Origin: Geobacillus thermodenitrificans subsp. thermodenitrificans DSM 465
Lineage (GTDB): Bacteria; Bacillota; Bacilli; Bacillales; Anoxybacillaceae
DNA length: 64,000 bases
Assembly (NCBI RefSeq): GCF_000496575.1
Contig: NZ_AYKT01000008.1
Span: forward strand, 62,001 to 126,000
Reading direction: 5' to 3'
Part shown: one piece after another, positions 8,740 to 17,851 of the stretch
Layout: each line of letters begins with the position of its first letter
Numbering within the stretch: position 1 is the stretch's first letter
The notes under the pieces: model-generated
The model's input: only the letters and a program-made list of their open reading frames with translations
What the model was told of the DNA's origin: nothing
Database searches by the model: none
Made by a program: the position numbers and the translations under genes

Positions 8740-9789
8740 TTGGATATTTCCAAAAAAATATGGACTCAACTTCATGAAAAAGACGTTCTTTTGTTCACGT
8801 TGATGAATGACCGCGGCATGGAACTATCGGCGACGAATTATGGCTGCATTGTGACGAAACTGCTTGTCCCGGATCGGAATGGAAACGTCGAGAACGTTGT
8901 ACTTGGATTTAACGACTTTGATCCATATTTGACGAATACCCCTTACTTTGGGGCGGTGATCGGCCGGGTAGCAGGACGTATTCAAGGGGCTAGCTTTGAA
9001 CTTGATGGCGTCACGTATCAATTAGCGAAAAACGAAAACAACAACCATCTGCATGGCGGTCCGAATGGATTCCACCGCGTACTTTGGGAGGCGGAGCCCA
9101 TCCAGCGCGACAATGGGGTCGGGGTGATCTTTTCCTATACGAGTCCAGACGGGGAAGAAGGATATCCTGGAACAGTGAATGTTCAAGTGACGTATTGGCT
9201 TAATAATGACAACGAATGGATCGTCACCTATCGAGCCCATTCGGACCAAACGACATTGTTCAACTTGACAAATCATACGTATTTTAACTTAAGCGGTAAC
9301 TTAAAAAGGGATATTTTGGACCATACGTTAACGATCCAAAGTTCGCGCGTGTTAGAGTTGAATAAGGAATTGATTCCAACCGGAGCAGTCATCGATGTCG
9401 CCGGCACACCGTTTGATTTGCGTCAAGGAAAGAGAGTAAGAGAGGCAGTCGAATCGGGACATCCGCAAATTGAACTTGTCGGGCAAGGATACGATCATCC
9501 GTTTTGGCTTGACCGGCATCATGACAAAGAAATTGTGCTCTATGACGACGAGAGTGGGAGGATGTTGACAGTCGAGACGGATGAAGTCGGTGTGGTGGTG
9601 TACACGTCAAACCAATTGCCGGAAGGGCTCGATCTTAACGGTGCGCCATCGCGAAAATATTTGGGCATCTGCCTTGAAACCCAAGGGTTGCCAGATGCGA
9701 TTCACCATGCACAGTTTCCGTCTTGGGTACTGTCAGCAAATGAGGAGCGGGTATCAACGACGATGTATCGGTTTGGCATAGCTGAATAA
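8740..9789 (+). CDS. mro: Aldose 1-epimerase (mutarotase)
   Basis: 349-residue GalM-family protein that interconverts alpha and beta anomers of free sugars, here probably xylose released by beta-xylosidases. Visible motifs are FGAVIGRVAGRI, NNHLHGGPNGFH (first catalytic His), FNLTNHTYFNLSG (second His) and GYDHPFWLD. The start is a TTG at 8740 behind AAAGGGGGAGGA; a longer frame begins at 8707 but lacks such a site. It is the first gene behind a XylR-type promoter. The symbol mro is used rather than galM because of the xylan context. Confidence 0.85.
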   Translation: MDISKKIWTQLHEKDVLLFTLMNDRGMELSATNYGCIVTKLLVPDRNGNVENVVLGFNDFDPYLTNTPYFGAVIGRVAGRIQGASFELDGVTYQLAKNENNNHLHGGPNGFHRVLWEAEPIQRDNGVGVIFSYTSPDGEEGYPGTVNVQVTYWLNNDNEWIVTYRAHSDQTTLFNLTNHTYFNLSGNLKRDILDHTLTIQSSRVLELNKELIPTGAVIDVAGTPFDLRQGKRVREAVESGHPQIELVGQGYDHPFWLDRHHDKEIVLYDDESGRMLTVETDEVGVVVYTSNQLPEGLDLNGAPSRKYLGICLETQGLPDAIHHAQFPSWVLSANEERVSTTMYRFGIAE

Positions 9790-9802
9790 ATGGGAGGATG
9801 GC

Positions 9803-10429
9803 ATGTCTAGATTGGAAATGATTGAACATGTTGAGACGCCTCGCAAGGTGGTCGCCATAACGTTCGATGATGGACCAAATCCGGTTTATACGTTAAAGGT
9901 GCTAGATATATTTGAGAAGATAGCGGGAAAGGTGACCTTTTTCATGATTGGGCGTCATATGGAGGAACATCCCGAAATTGTAGAAGCTGTCAAATTACAG
10001 GGGCATGAAATTGGCAATCATACGTATTCGCATGCTAGACTGACCTCTTTAGATGAAGATGACTGCTTGCAAGAGATGGAGCGAACGGATGCAATGATTG
10101 CCGCTATGACTGGAAGAAAGGCTGTTGTCTTCCGTCCACCCTATCTTGACTATAATGAAACTGTTATGTCAATGTGCCATCATTTCGGCTATAAGATGAT
10201 TGGTGCTCTTAATACTGATGCGCTAGACTGGGAGCAACCTGGTGTCGATTATATTGTTCAGAAGACCCGCAATCATATAAAAAATGGAAGCATCCTGCTT
10301 TTCCATGATGGATTTGGGGATCGTTCGCAAACGATCCAAGCTGTTAAAATACTCGTTTCAGAGTTGCGGTTGCAAGGATATGAATTTGTCACCATCAGCG
10401 AGTTATTACAGTTGCAGACGATGGATTAA
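9803..10429 (+). CDS. Polysaccharide deacetylase family protein (NodB fold, CE4)
   Basis: 208 residues, nearly all one NodB homology domain. Motif 1 is ITFDDGPNPVYT with the catalytic base and metal-binding Asp, motif 2 is HEIGNHTYSHARL with the two metal-binding His, and motif 3 is FRPPY. There is no signal peptide, so it should act in the cytoplasm. Position between the epimerase and the intracellular GH52/GH10 genes suggests deacetylation of imported acetylated xylo-oligosaccharides rather than of peptidoglycan or chitin, but this is inferred from context. The ATG follows GGGAGG 13 bases after the epimerase stop. Confidence 0.8.
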   Translation: MSRLEMIEHVETPRKVVAITFDDGPNPVYTLKVLDIFEKIAGKVTFFMIGRHMEEHPEIVEAVKLQGHEIGNHTYSHARLTSLDEDDCLQEMERTDAMIAAMTGRKAVVFRPPYLDYNETVMSMCHHFGYKMIGALNTDALDWEQPGVDYIVQKTRNHIKNGSILLFHDGFGDRSQTIQAVKILVSELRLQGYEFVTISELLQLQTMD

Positions 10430-10533
10430 ATAATCTAGGTGATCCCTCTACCAAATTAACATTCTATCGATTGCTATTAAAATGATGCTGTTTGCGTGAT
10501 AAAAGGATAAAGAGGAGAAAAGGAGAGAGAAAA

Positions 10534-12657
10534 ATGATTATGCCAAACAATCTATTTTTTAACGCCCACCATTCACCGGTTGGAGCGTTTTCCAGCTTCA
10601 CATTAGGGTTTCCGGGAAAAAGCGGGGGATTGGATCTCGAACTCGCCCGTCCACCGCGGCAAAACGTATTTATTGGCGTAGAATCGTTACATGAATCGGG
10701 ATTATATCACGTTCTACCATTTTGGGAGACATCGGGAGAAGATGAAAGTAAACGGTATGACATTGAAAATCCCGACCCGAATCCGCAAAAACCGAACATT
10801 TTAATCCCGTTTGCCAAAGAGGAGATTCAACGCGAATTTCATGTGGCAACAGATACATGGAAGGCTGGAGATTTAACGTTTACGATTTATTCTCCTGTAA
10901 AAGCGGTGCCAGATCCGGAAACCGCGGACGAGGAAGAACTCAAGCTGGCGTTGGTTCCAGCTGTAATCGTTGAGATGACGATTGATAATACAAATGGAAC
11001 GAGAGCACGGCGGGCGTTTTTCGGGTTCGAAGGCACCGATCCGTATACTTCGATGCGGCGAATCGATGAGACATGCCCGCAACTGTGCGGAGTTGGGCAA
11101 GGGCGAATTGTTGGCATCGTTTCCAAAGACGAGGATGTTCGCTCCGCGTTGCATTTTAGCATGGAAGATATTTTAACGGCGCAGCTCGAAGAAAATTGGA
11201 CGTTCGGGCTTGGAAAAGTCGGTGCGTTAATTGTCGATGTTCCGGCGGGTGAAAAGAAAACGCATCAGTTTGCTGTTTGTTTTTATCGTGGCGGTTACGT
11301 GACAGCGGGAATGGATACTTCTTATTTCTATACTCGTTTCTTTAATAATATTGAGGAAGTCGGCCTTTATGCGTTAGAGAAGGCAGAAGTGCTGAAGGAG
11401 CAATCGTTTCGTTCGAACGAACTCATTGAAAAAGAATGGCTCTCCGATGATCAAAAGTTTATGATGGCGCATGCCATTCGCAGTTATTACGGCAATACAC
11501 AGCTGCTTGAGCATGAAGGAAAGCCGATTTGGGTTGTCAACGAAGGCGAGTACCGCATGATGAATACGTTTGATTTGACCGTCGACCAACTGTTTTTTGA
11601 GTTGAAGATGAATCCATGGACGGTGAAAAATGTCCTTGACTTATATGTCGAACGCTATAGTTACGAGGATGGTGTTCGTTTTCCGGGAGAAGAGACAGAA
11701 TATCCGGGTGGCATCAGTTTTACTCATGACATGGGAGTAGCGAATACGTTCTTGCGCCCGCACCACTCGTCATACGAGCTATATGGCCTTAGCGGTTGCT
11801 TCTCGCATATGACGCACGAACAGCTCGTCAACTGGGTGCTTTGCGCTGCGGTGTACATTGAACAAACCAAAGACTGGGCATGGCGCGACAAGCGGCTTGC
11901 CATCTTAGAACAGTGTCTAGAAAGCATGGTTCGCCGCGATCATCCCGATCCGGAAAAACGGAATGGCATTATGGGATTGGATAGTACTCGCACGATGGGC
12001 GGAGCGGAAATTACGACGTATGACAGTTTGGACGTTTCCCTCGGCCAAGCCCGCAACAATTTATATTTAGCAGGTAAATGTTGGGCAGCCTATGTAGCGC
12101 TTGAGAAATTATTCCATGATGTCGGCAAGGAAGAATTGGCCGCGCTGGCGGGAGAGCAGGCAGAAAAATGTGCGGCGACAATCGTCAGCTATGTGACTGA
12201 TGATGGGTACATCCCGGCTGTCATGGGAGAAGGAAACGACTCCAAAATCATCCCAGCTATCGAGGGGCTTGTGTTCCCTTATTTCACTAATTGTCATGAG
12301 GCGTTAAACAAAGACGGCCGCTTCGGAGAATATATTCAAGCCTTGAACGCTCATTTGCGTTATGTGCTTCGGGAAGGAATTTGTTTGTTCCCGGATGGAG
12401 GATGGAAGATTTCCTCAACGAGCAACAACTCGTGGCTGAGCAAAATTTACTTATGCCAGTTTATCGCCCGCCATCTGTTAGGTTGGGAGTGGGACGAACA
12501 AGGCAAACGGGCCGATGCTGCCCATGTTGCATGGCTTACTCATCCAACGCTTTCGATTTGGAGTTGGAGTGACCAAATCATCGCTGGTGAAATTAAAGCC
12601 AGCAAATATTATCCGCGCGGCGTGACAAGCATTTTATGGCTTGAGGAGGGGGAATGA
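10534..12657 (+). CDS. xynB2: GH52 beta-xylosidase (intracellular)
   Basis: 707 residues with no signal peptide. The protein reads like GH52 beta-xylosidases of Geobacillus from the N-terminus (NLFFNAHHSPVGAF) onward. Numbered from the second Met (MPNN at 10540), the published nucleophile Glu335 falls in VVNEGEYRM and acid/base Asp495 falls in TTYDSLD, exactly as in strain T6. The ATG at 10534 is annotated because AGGAG is eight bases upstream; the ATG at 10540 gives the 705-residue published length and is equally possible. The enzyme releases xylose from the non-reducing end of imported xylo-oligosaccharides with retention. Its stop overlaps the next start (ATGA). Confidence 0.93.
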   Translation: MIMPNNLFFNAHHSPVGAFSSFTLGFPGKSGGLDLELARPPRQNVFIGVESLHESGLYHVLPFWETSGEDESKRYDIENPDPNPQKPNILIPFAKEEIQREFHVATDTWKAGDLTFTIYSPVKAVPDPETADEEELKLALVPAVIVEMTIDNTNGTRARRAFFGFEGTDPYTSMRRIDETCPQLCGVGQGRIVGIVSKDEDVRSALHFSMEDILTAQLEENWTFGLGKVGALIVDVPAGEKKTHQFAVCFYRGGYVTAGMDTSYFYTRFFNNIEEVGLYALEKAEVLKEQSFRSNELIEKEWLSDDQKFMMAHAIRSYYGNTQLLEHEGKPIWVVNEGEYRMMNTFDLTVDQLFFELKMNPWTVKNVLDLYVERYSYEDGVRFPGEETEYPGGISFTHDMGVANTFLRPHHSSYELYGLSGCFSHMTHEQLVNWVLCAAVYIEQTKDWAWRDKRLAILEQCLESMVRRDHPDPEKRNGIMGLDSTRTMGGAEITTYDSLDVSLGQARNNLYLAGKCWAAYVALEKLFHDVGKEELAALAGEQAEKCAATIVSYVTDDGYIPAVMGEGNDSKIIPAIEGLVFPYFTNCHEALNKDGRFGEYIQALNAHLRYVLREGICLFPDGGWKISSTSNNSWLSKIYLCQFIARHLLGWEWDEQGKRADAAHVAWLTHPTLSIWSWSDQIIAGEIKASKYYPRGVTSILWLEEGE

Positions 12658-13657
12658 GCGTGAGTCAATCGCTCCCCTCCCTCCGTGAAGTATTTGCGAA
12701 TGACTTTCGCATTGGAGCGGCAGTTAATCCGGTGACCATTGAATCACAAAAACAGCTGTTGATTAGCCACGTCAACAGCCTTACAGCCGAAAACCATATG
12801 AAGTTCGAACACCTTCAGCCGGAAGAAGGGCGGTTCACGTTTGACATCGCCGATCGAATCGTCGATTTCGCTCGTTCCCATCACATGGCGGTTCGCGGGC
12901 ATACGCTCGTATGGCATAACCAAACGCCGGATTGGGTGTTTCAGGATGGTCAAGGTCATTTCATCAGCAGGGATGTGTTGCTTGAGCGGATGAAGTCCCA
13001 CATTTCCGCAGTTGTACGGCGGTACAAGGGGAAAGTGTATTGCTGGGATGTGGTCAACGAAGCGGTGGCTGACGAGGGGAGCGAATGGTTGCGTTCATCG
13101 AAGTGGCGCCAAATCATTGGGGACGATTTTATTGAACAGGCGTTTCTCTGTGCTCATGAAGCCGACCCAGACGCGTTGTTGTTTTACAATGATTATAATG
13201 AATGTTTTCCGAAAAAACGCGAGAAGATCTATACACTAGTTAAATCTTTGCGAGACAAAGGGATTCCCATTCACGGCATCGGTATGCAGGCGCATTGGAG
13301 CCTGACGCGCCCGTCATTGGACGAAAAATTCGAGCAGCCATTGAACGGTATGCGTCTCTCGATGTGGTTCTTCACATTACGGAGCTTGATGTATCTATGT
13401 TTGAATTTCACGACCATCGCAAGGACTTAGCTGCCCCTACAAACGAAATGATCGAACGACAGGCAGAGCGGTACGAACAAATTTTCACTCTATTCAAGGA
13501 GTATCGTGACGTAATTGAAAGTGTAACATTTTGGGGAATGGCCGATGACTATACGTGGCTCGATCACTTTCCGGTGCAAGGGAGAAAAAACTGGCCATTT
13601 TTGTTTGATGAACAACACGAACCGAAGTCAGCTTTTTGGAGAGTGGCGAGTATCTAA
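12654..13657 (+). pseudogene. xynA2: Intracellular GH10 xylanase with a frameshift
   Basis: Two overlapping frames together give one complete intracellular GH10 xylanase of about 333 residues. The first frame carries the N-terminus through GIGMQAHWSLTRPSLDE, with the acid/base Glu in WDVVNEA (residue 136). The homologous sequence then continues in the -1 frame as IRAAIERYASL, with the nucleophile Glu in ITELDVS and the C-terminus WLDHFPV...FWRVASI. The break lies in the A-run 13324-13328; losing two A or gaining one restores a single frame. The short product, 258 residues, would lack the nucleophile and part of the barrel. No signal peptide is present. The start overlaps the xynB2 stop. It may be a real mutation, a sequencing or assembly error in a homopolymer, or a slippage site. 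Confidence 0.88.
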
Positions 13658-13689
13658 CTTCTAGTTGCTTTGAAAGCATACTATATAGC

Positions 13690-13725
13690 GAAGAGGGGAG
13701 AAAATAGAGTTTAGTTCCCCTCTTC
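13690..13725 (+). terminator. Hairpin after the xylanase gene (weak terminator)
   Basis: GAAGAGGGGA at 13690-13699 pairs perfectly with TCCCCTCTTC at 13716-13725 around a 16-base loop. The following bases are CATAATAATT rather than a T-run, so termination may be partial, but the position after the last gene of the unit fits a transcript end. Confidence 0.6.
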
Positions 13726-13755
13726 CATAATAATTAAGGAACTTTCAGAAAAATG

Positions 13756-13784
13756 TTGAATTAGGGAAGATTTTTCGTTATAAT
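13756..13784 (+). promoter_or_regulatory. Sigma-A type promoter of the aguEFG-aguA unit
   Basis: TTGAAT at 13756-13761 and TATAAT at 13779-13784 are separated by 17 bases. Predicted start near 13791, immediately before an operator-like palindrome. The first gene begins at 14206, so the leader would be about 415 bases. Confidence 0.65.
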
Positions 13785-13793
13785 CAAAATAAA

Positions 13794-13890
13794 ACTGGTA
13801 TACTAGTATTACTAGTAATCAAATTTTATGTAAGACGGTATGTTTGCCCTTTTCGAACTAGGAGATATTATTTCCAAACTAGTATACTAG
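13794..13890 (+). promoter_or_regulatory. Two UxuR-like operators upstream of aguE
   Basis: The near-palindrome ACTGGTATACTAGT at 13794-13807 runs directly into a second imperfect copy, TACTAGTATTACTAGTA, at 13801-13817. A perfect 12-base palindrome CTAGTATACTAG lies at 13879-13890. The same core (TACTAGTAT) recurs before uxuR at 23184. The first site begins just after the predicted transcription start. Binding by UxuR, the GntR regulator encoded at 23215, is inferred from this shared motif. Confidence 0.65.
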
Positions 13891-14205
13891 AATGTTAATT
13901 TTGTGACCGATAATCAAATTTGTATGACCAAAAGAGAAAAAGCAGGTTGTTTACAAGGCTAGTGAAAAACGGCCATCCCTTTAGCTAGCGTACAATTCAT
14001 ACAAAAGGAAAGTTGCTATATTTCTCCATTTGAAAAACACCACAGGAAAGCAGGGCCTTCGGTTAAATTTATTAATATTTCGTTTGAAACCGCTTACTAT
14101 CTAAGGCTTGAAAGGGGGGATTTATTTAGAGAGAGACCGATATCGTTTTTCTTTATGGTGGTTGCGAGTAAGGGGGATTTAGAAAACGGGATTGGAGGGA
14201 GAAAG
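13891..14205 (+). promoter_or_regulatory. aguE leader with a catabolite-response element (cre)
   Basis: Within this gene-free leader, TTGAAACCGCTTACT at 14084-14098 fits the Bacillus cre consensus WTGNAANCGNWNNCW at every position, indicating repression by CcpA when preferred sugars are present. It lies far downstream of the predicted promoter at 13756, so it would act as a roadblock unless a closer promoter exists. Nothing else recognisable is seen here. Confidence 0.7.
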
Positions 14206-15849
14206 GTGTTAAAAAAGGTTTTTACCACTTTAACGGTAACCGTGCTGACAGCTGGAGTGCTTGCGGGATGTACAGACAACGAATCAGCTTCATCAGGCAG
14301 CTCTAGCGAGTCGAAAGATGGAAAAGTTACTATTACAACCGTGCGTACGCTAAAAGATGATACAAAATTTCGTGATGGGGAAGATCTTAATAATAACCCG
14401 ATTACACGGTGGTCGGAAAAAGAGTTAGGGATTACATGGAAAACATTGTGGACAGCCCCGAATGACGAGCAATATCATAATAAGATTCGTCTCTCCTTAT
14501 CATCCGGCCAAAAGTTACCTGATGTATTCAAAGTGTCCGACGGACAATTAATTAGCGATTTAATTCGTTCCGGGAAAGTGATGCCTGTGGATGAGGCAAT
14601 TGAAAAATACGCATCTCCGAGATTGAAGAAAATTTTTAATCAGTTCCCGGAGGCGTTCTATCCGGCTACGGTTGATGGAAAACGCTATGGGATTCCGCGT
14701 TTTTCTGGTGGTAATGGTTCGGACTCGTTACTTTGGATTCGAAAAGATTGGCTCGATAAGTTAGGACTCCAGCCACCAAAAACGATCGAAGATCTTGAAA
14801 AAATTATGGATGCGTTTGTCAACAAAGATCCGGATGGAAACGGAAAAAAGGATACGATCGGCTTAACGCTAGCCAGCAAAAATGGCTTGGCGACATGGCT
14901 TGCTGATGGCAGCTTTATTTTCGGCGCTTACGGCAATTATGTGCCCGGTTCATGGTCAAAAGGAGAAGATGGTTCTTTGGTCTATGGTTCCGTTCAACCG
15001 TCTATGAAAAAGGCTCTGGAAAAATTGAATGAATGGTATAAAAAGGGATATTTAGATAAAGAAGTAGGTATTTTAGATGAACAAACGGCAATTGAAAGCT
15101 TTGTTTCCGGGAAGTCTGGGATTATTTCCGCCCCGCCTTGGGCAGCTGACTGGCCGATCACAGATGCATTGAAAAATAATCCAGGGGCTGTAGTTGAGCC
15201 GTATCCGCTACCAAGCGGCCCAGACGGCAAAATTGGGCGGCGCGGTGAGGGACTTGTTACAGGGATGTTCCTGTTCAGTAAAGACTTTAAACATATGGAC
15301 AAGTTCTTTGAATACTTAGATGAGGCCTTTGCCTACGTGTATAACGATTCTAAATACTTCAAATATGGATTAGCCGAAGGCTATGACTATGTAATGAAGG
15401 ACGGCAAGCCTGTTTATGATGATAAGGAAATCCCAAACGGGAGACTGGATCCAGGTGCATATTTTATCACAGAAGCAATTCCAACGGTTCCATACATGCT
15501 TTATGATCTAGTTGAAGAATTGTATACAACAAAACGCGAGCCTAAAAACGCCTATGAGTACACAAGAATCGTCTCCTTAGGTGATTCTTTTATGAAGGCA
15601 GCAACAATTGTTAATCAGCAAAACCAATACCGCATCGAAAATGAATTTACTGGACCGCCGACAAAAACAATGCAAAAACGCTTTGAATTCCTAACGAAAA
15701 TGGAGCGTGAGACGTTTGCCAACATTATTTATGGCCGGGCTCCTCTCAGTGCATTTGATGATTTCGTGAAAAAGTGGGAAGAATCTGGCGGTAAAGAGAT
15801 TACAAAAGAAGTGAACGAATGGTATCAATCAGTGAAAGGAGAAAAGTAA
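14206..15849 (+). CDS. aguE: Aldouronic-acid-binding lipoprotein of an ABC importer
   Basis: 547 residues from the GTG at 14206, chosen because GGAGGG lies at the right distance and the protein then begins with a compact lipoprotein signal (LKKVFTTLTVTVLTAGVLAGC). The mature part belongs to the large (about 500-residue) family 1 solute-binding proteins of the LplA/AguE type, with SGQKLPDVFKVSDGQL and GIPRFSGGNGSDSLLWIRKDWLDKLG. It should capture methylglucuronic-acid-bearing xylo-oligosaccharides produced by XynA. The permeases AguF and AguG and the alpha-glucuronidase AguA follow. A long hairpin separates it from aguF. Named after the aguEFG cluster of strain T6. Confidence 0.88.
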   Translation: MLKKVFTTLTVTVLTAGVLAGCTDNESASSGSSSESKDGKVTITTVRTLKDDTKFRDGEDLNNNPITRWSEKELGITWKTLWTAPNDEQYHNKIRLSLSSGQKLPDVFKVSDGQLISDLIRSGKVMPVDEAIEKYASPRLKKIFNQFPEAFYPATVDGKRYGIPRFSGGNGSDSLLWIRKDWLDKLGLQPPKTIEDLEKIMDAFVNKDPDGNGKKDTIGLTLASKNGLATWLADGSFIFGAYGNYVPGSWSKGEDGSLVYGSVQPSMKKALEKLNEWYKKGYLDKEVGILDEQTAIESFVSGKSGIISAPPWAADWPITDALKNNPGAVVEPYPLPSGPDGKIGRRGEGLVTGMFLFSKDFKHMDKFFEYLDEAFAYVYNDSKYFKYGLAEGYDYVMKDGKPVYDDKEIPNGRLDPGAYFITEAIPTVPYMLYDLVEELYTTKREPKNAYEYTRIVSLGDSFMKAATIVNQQNQYRIENEFTGPPTKTMQKRFEFLTKMERETFANIIYGRAPLSAFDDFVKKWEESGGKEITKEVNEWYQSVKGEK

Positions 15850-15865
15850 AAGAGCATGGTATAGC

Positions 15866-15914
15866 GGTGCGGACATGGTTGGCATAATCCATTATGACAA
15901 TCGGTGTCTGCACC
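15866..15914 (+). promoter_or_regulatory. Intercistronic hairpin between aguE and aguF
   Basis: GGTGCGGACA at 15866-15875 pairs with TGTCTGCACC at 15905-15914 with one mismatch. No T-run follows. As with the xynE-xynF hairpin, it lies directly after a binding-protein gene. A palindromic AAAGCGCTTT at 15945-15954 resembles a cre core but departs from the consensus on its flanks. Confidence 0.5.
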
Positions 15915-15980
15915 TATCTTTTCTTAATATGGGTATGCTTGGGAAAAGCGCTTTGAACGAAGAGAAAGGGGGAGGAAATA

Positions 15981-16931
15981 ATGCAGCCGACAGTAGATCT
16001 AAAACAGCAAACAGCGGCGGTTGGAACGCGGAAACAATGGAAGTTGAAAGGGACATGGCAGTTGCATACGATGTTGCTTCCAGCCCTTGTCATTGTATTC
16101 GTTTTTCAGTACATTCCAATGCTTGGATTAGTGATGGCATTTCAAGATTATGAGCCGTGGCTTGGTTTTTTGCATTCACCTTGGGTTGGCCTTGAACATT
16201 TTAAAACGATGTTTGAATATGAAGATGCTCGTCAAGTGATATGGAATACACTTGTAATTTCCACTTTGAAAATCATTTTTAATCTTGCCATACCGCTTGC
16301 GTTCGCTTTACTACTGAATGAAATATATGTAATGAAGTTTAAACGGACTGTCCAGACGATCGTTTATTTACCGCATTTTTTGTCTTGGGTTATCTTAGGC
16401 GGTATTTTGATTGATATGCTTTCCCCAGAAGGGGGCATGGTCAATCGCGTGCTGACGGCATTATTTGGTATTGAGCCGATTTTCTTTCTCGGTGATAATG
16501 ATTGGTTTCGCACAGTTGTTGTCGTGACTGATGTTTGGAAAGAATGTGGGTTTAATACGATCGTGTTTTTAGCTGCTCTTACTTCAATTAATCCATCATT
16601 GTATGAAGCTGCAATTGTTGATGGGGCGAATCGTTGGCAGCAAACCATTTACATTACCTTGCCTTCCATGTTGCCGATTATCATCGTTGTGGGGACTTTA
16701 TCGTTAGGAAACATTTTAAATGCGGGGTTTGATCAAATTTTAAACTTGTACAACCCACTCGTTTACAAAACGGGTGATATTATCGATACGTACGTTTACC
16801 GCGTCGGTCTTTTAAACGGGGATTTTAGCTATGCGACGGCCGTTGGGTTATTTAAATCGATCATTAGCTTTATTTTAGTAGTGACAGGATATCGTCTCGC
16901 CTATAAGTATGCTAACTATAAAATTTTTTAA
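15981..16931 (+). CDS. aguF: ABC importer permease, LplB-type (aldouronic acids)
   Basis: 316 residues with six predicted membrane helices and an EAA loop (LYEAAIVDGANRWQQTIYITLPSM) near residue 210. The N-terminus carries a cytoplasmic stretch of about 30 residues before the first helix, as in LplB-like permeases. The ATG follows GGGGGAGGAAATA. It forms the importer with AguE and AguG; no dedicated ATPase is encoded nearby. Confidence 0.88.
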   Translation: MQPTVDLKQQTAAVGTRKQWKLKGTWQLHTMLLPALVIVFVFQYIPMLGLVMAFQDYEPWLGFLHSPWVGLEHFKTMFEYEDARQVIWNTLVISTLKIIFNLAIPLAFALLLNEIYVMKFKRTVQTIVYLPHFLSWVILGGILIDMLSPEGGMVNRVLTALFGIEPIFFLGDNDWFRTVVVVTDVWKECGFNTIVFLAALTSINPSLYEAAIVDGANRWQQTIYITLPSMLPIIIVVGTLSLGNILNAGFDQILNLYNPLVYKTGDIIDTYVYRVGLLNGDFSYATAVGLFKSIISFILVVTGYRLAYKYANYKIF

Positions 16932-16945
16932 GGGAGGGGAGGCAT

Positions 16946-17836
16946 ATGCATCATCATTATCAAAAAAGCTTGTCCTACAAAATATTTACTATTTTTAACT
17001 ATACTTTTTTAACGGTTGCTGCTTTGCTTTGTATTTTGCCTCTTATTCATATTTTAGCTGTTTCTTTTAGCGGTAGTGCAGCAGCAACGGCCAATCTTGT
17101 CGGGCTTTGGCCAGTCGATTTTACGCTTGATGCGTACGAAAAAACGATCGGGAACGAAAACTTTTTGCGCTCCCTCTGGAATTCCTTTTTACGGGTCGTA
17201 TTAGGGACGGCCATTTCCATGGCAGTCATGTTGTGCGCAGCTTATCCGTTATCCAAAAGCGACAAAGCATTTCGTGGACGAAAAATTTATATGTGGTTTT
17301 TCGTTTTTACTATGCTGTTCCATGGTGGGCTTGTTCCGACCTATATGGTTGTGACAAAGCTCGGATTGACTGATACGATTTGGGCGCTCATTTTGCCGTC
17401 TGCGGTCAGCTCGTTCAACTTAATTTTGCTTATTAACTTTTTCCGTACATCGGTGCCAAAATCGCTTGAGGAAGCTGCTTTAATGGATGGGGCAAATCAC
17501 TTCACGATTTTCTGGAAAATTTATTTACCAATCTCTGTGCCAGCGATTGCGACGATTTCACTCTTTACAATGGTATTCCATTGGAATTCATGGTTTGACG
17601 GCATAATTTATATGTCCGATGTCAAGCATTATCCGTTGTCCACTTTTTTGCAAACGATTATTGTCCAACAAGACTTTACTAAAATGAGTGTTGATGCAGA
17701 GACATTACAAAACTTGTCCGAACGAACAGTGAAAGCAGCACAAATTTTTATTGCTGCGTTGCCAATGCTAGCCGTTTATCCATTTGTACAAAAATTCTTT
17801 GTCAAGGGGATTGTCTTAGGAGCGGAAAAAGAATAA
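16946..17836 (+). CDS. aguG: ABC importer permease, LplC/YtcP-type (aldouronic acids)
   Basis: 296 residues with six membrane helices, the EAA loop SLEEAALMDGANHFTIFWKIYLPIS near residue 178, and the characteristic C-terminus FFVKGIVLGAEKE of LplC/YtcP permeases. It lies 14 bases after aguF behind AAGGGAGGGGAGG. It completes the AguEFG importer. Confidence 0.88.
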   Translation: MHHHYQKSLSYKIFTIFNYTFLTVAALLCILPLIHILAVSFSGSAAATANLVGLWPVDFTLDAYEKTIGNENFLRSLWNSFLRVVLGTAISMAVMLCAAYPLSKSDKAFRGRKIYMWFFVFTMLFHGGLVPTYMVVTKLGLTDTIWALILPSAVSSFNLILLINFFRTSVPKSLEEAALMDGANHFTIFWKIYLPISVPAIATISLFTMVFHWNSWFDGIIYMSDVKHYPLSTFLQTIIVQQDFTKMSVDAETLQNLSERTVKAAQIFIAALPMLAVYPFVQKFFVKGIVLGAEKE

Positions 17837-17851
17837 GAGGGGGAAGTGAAC

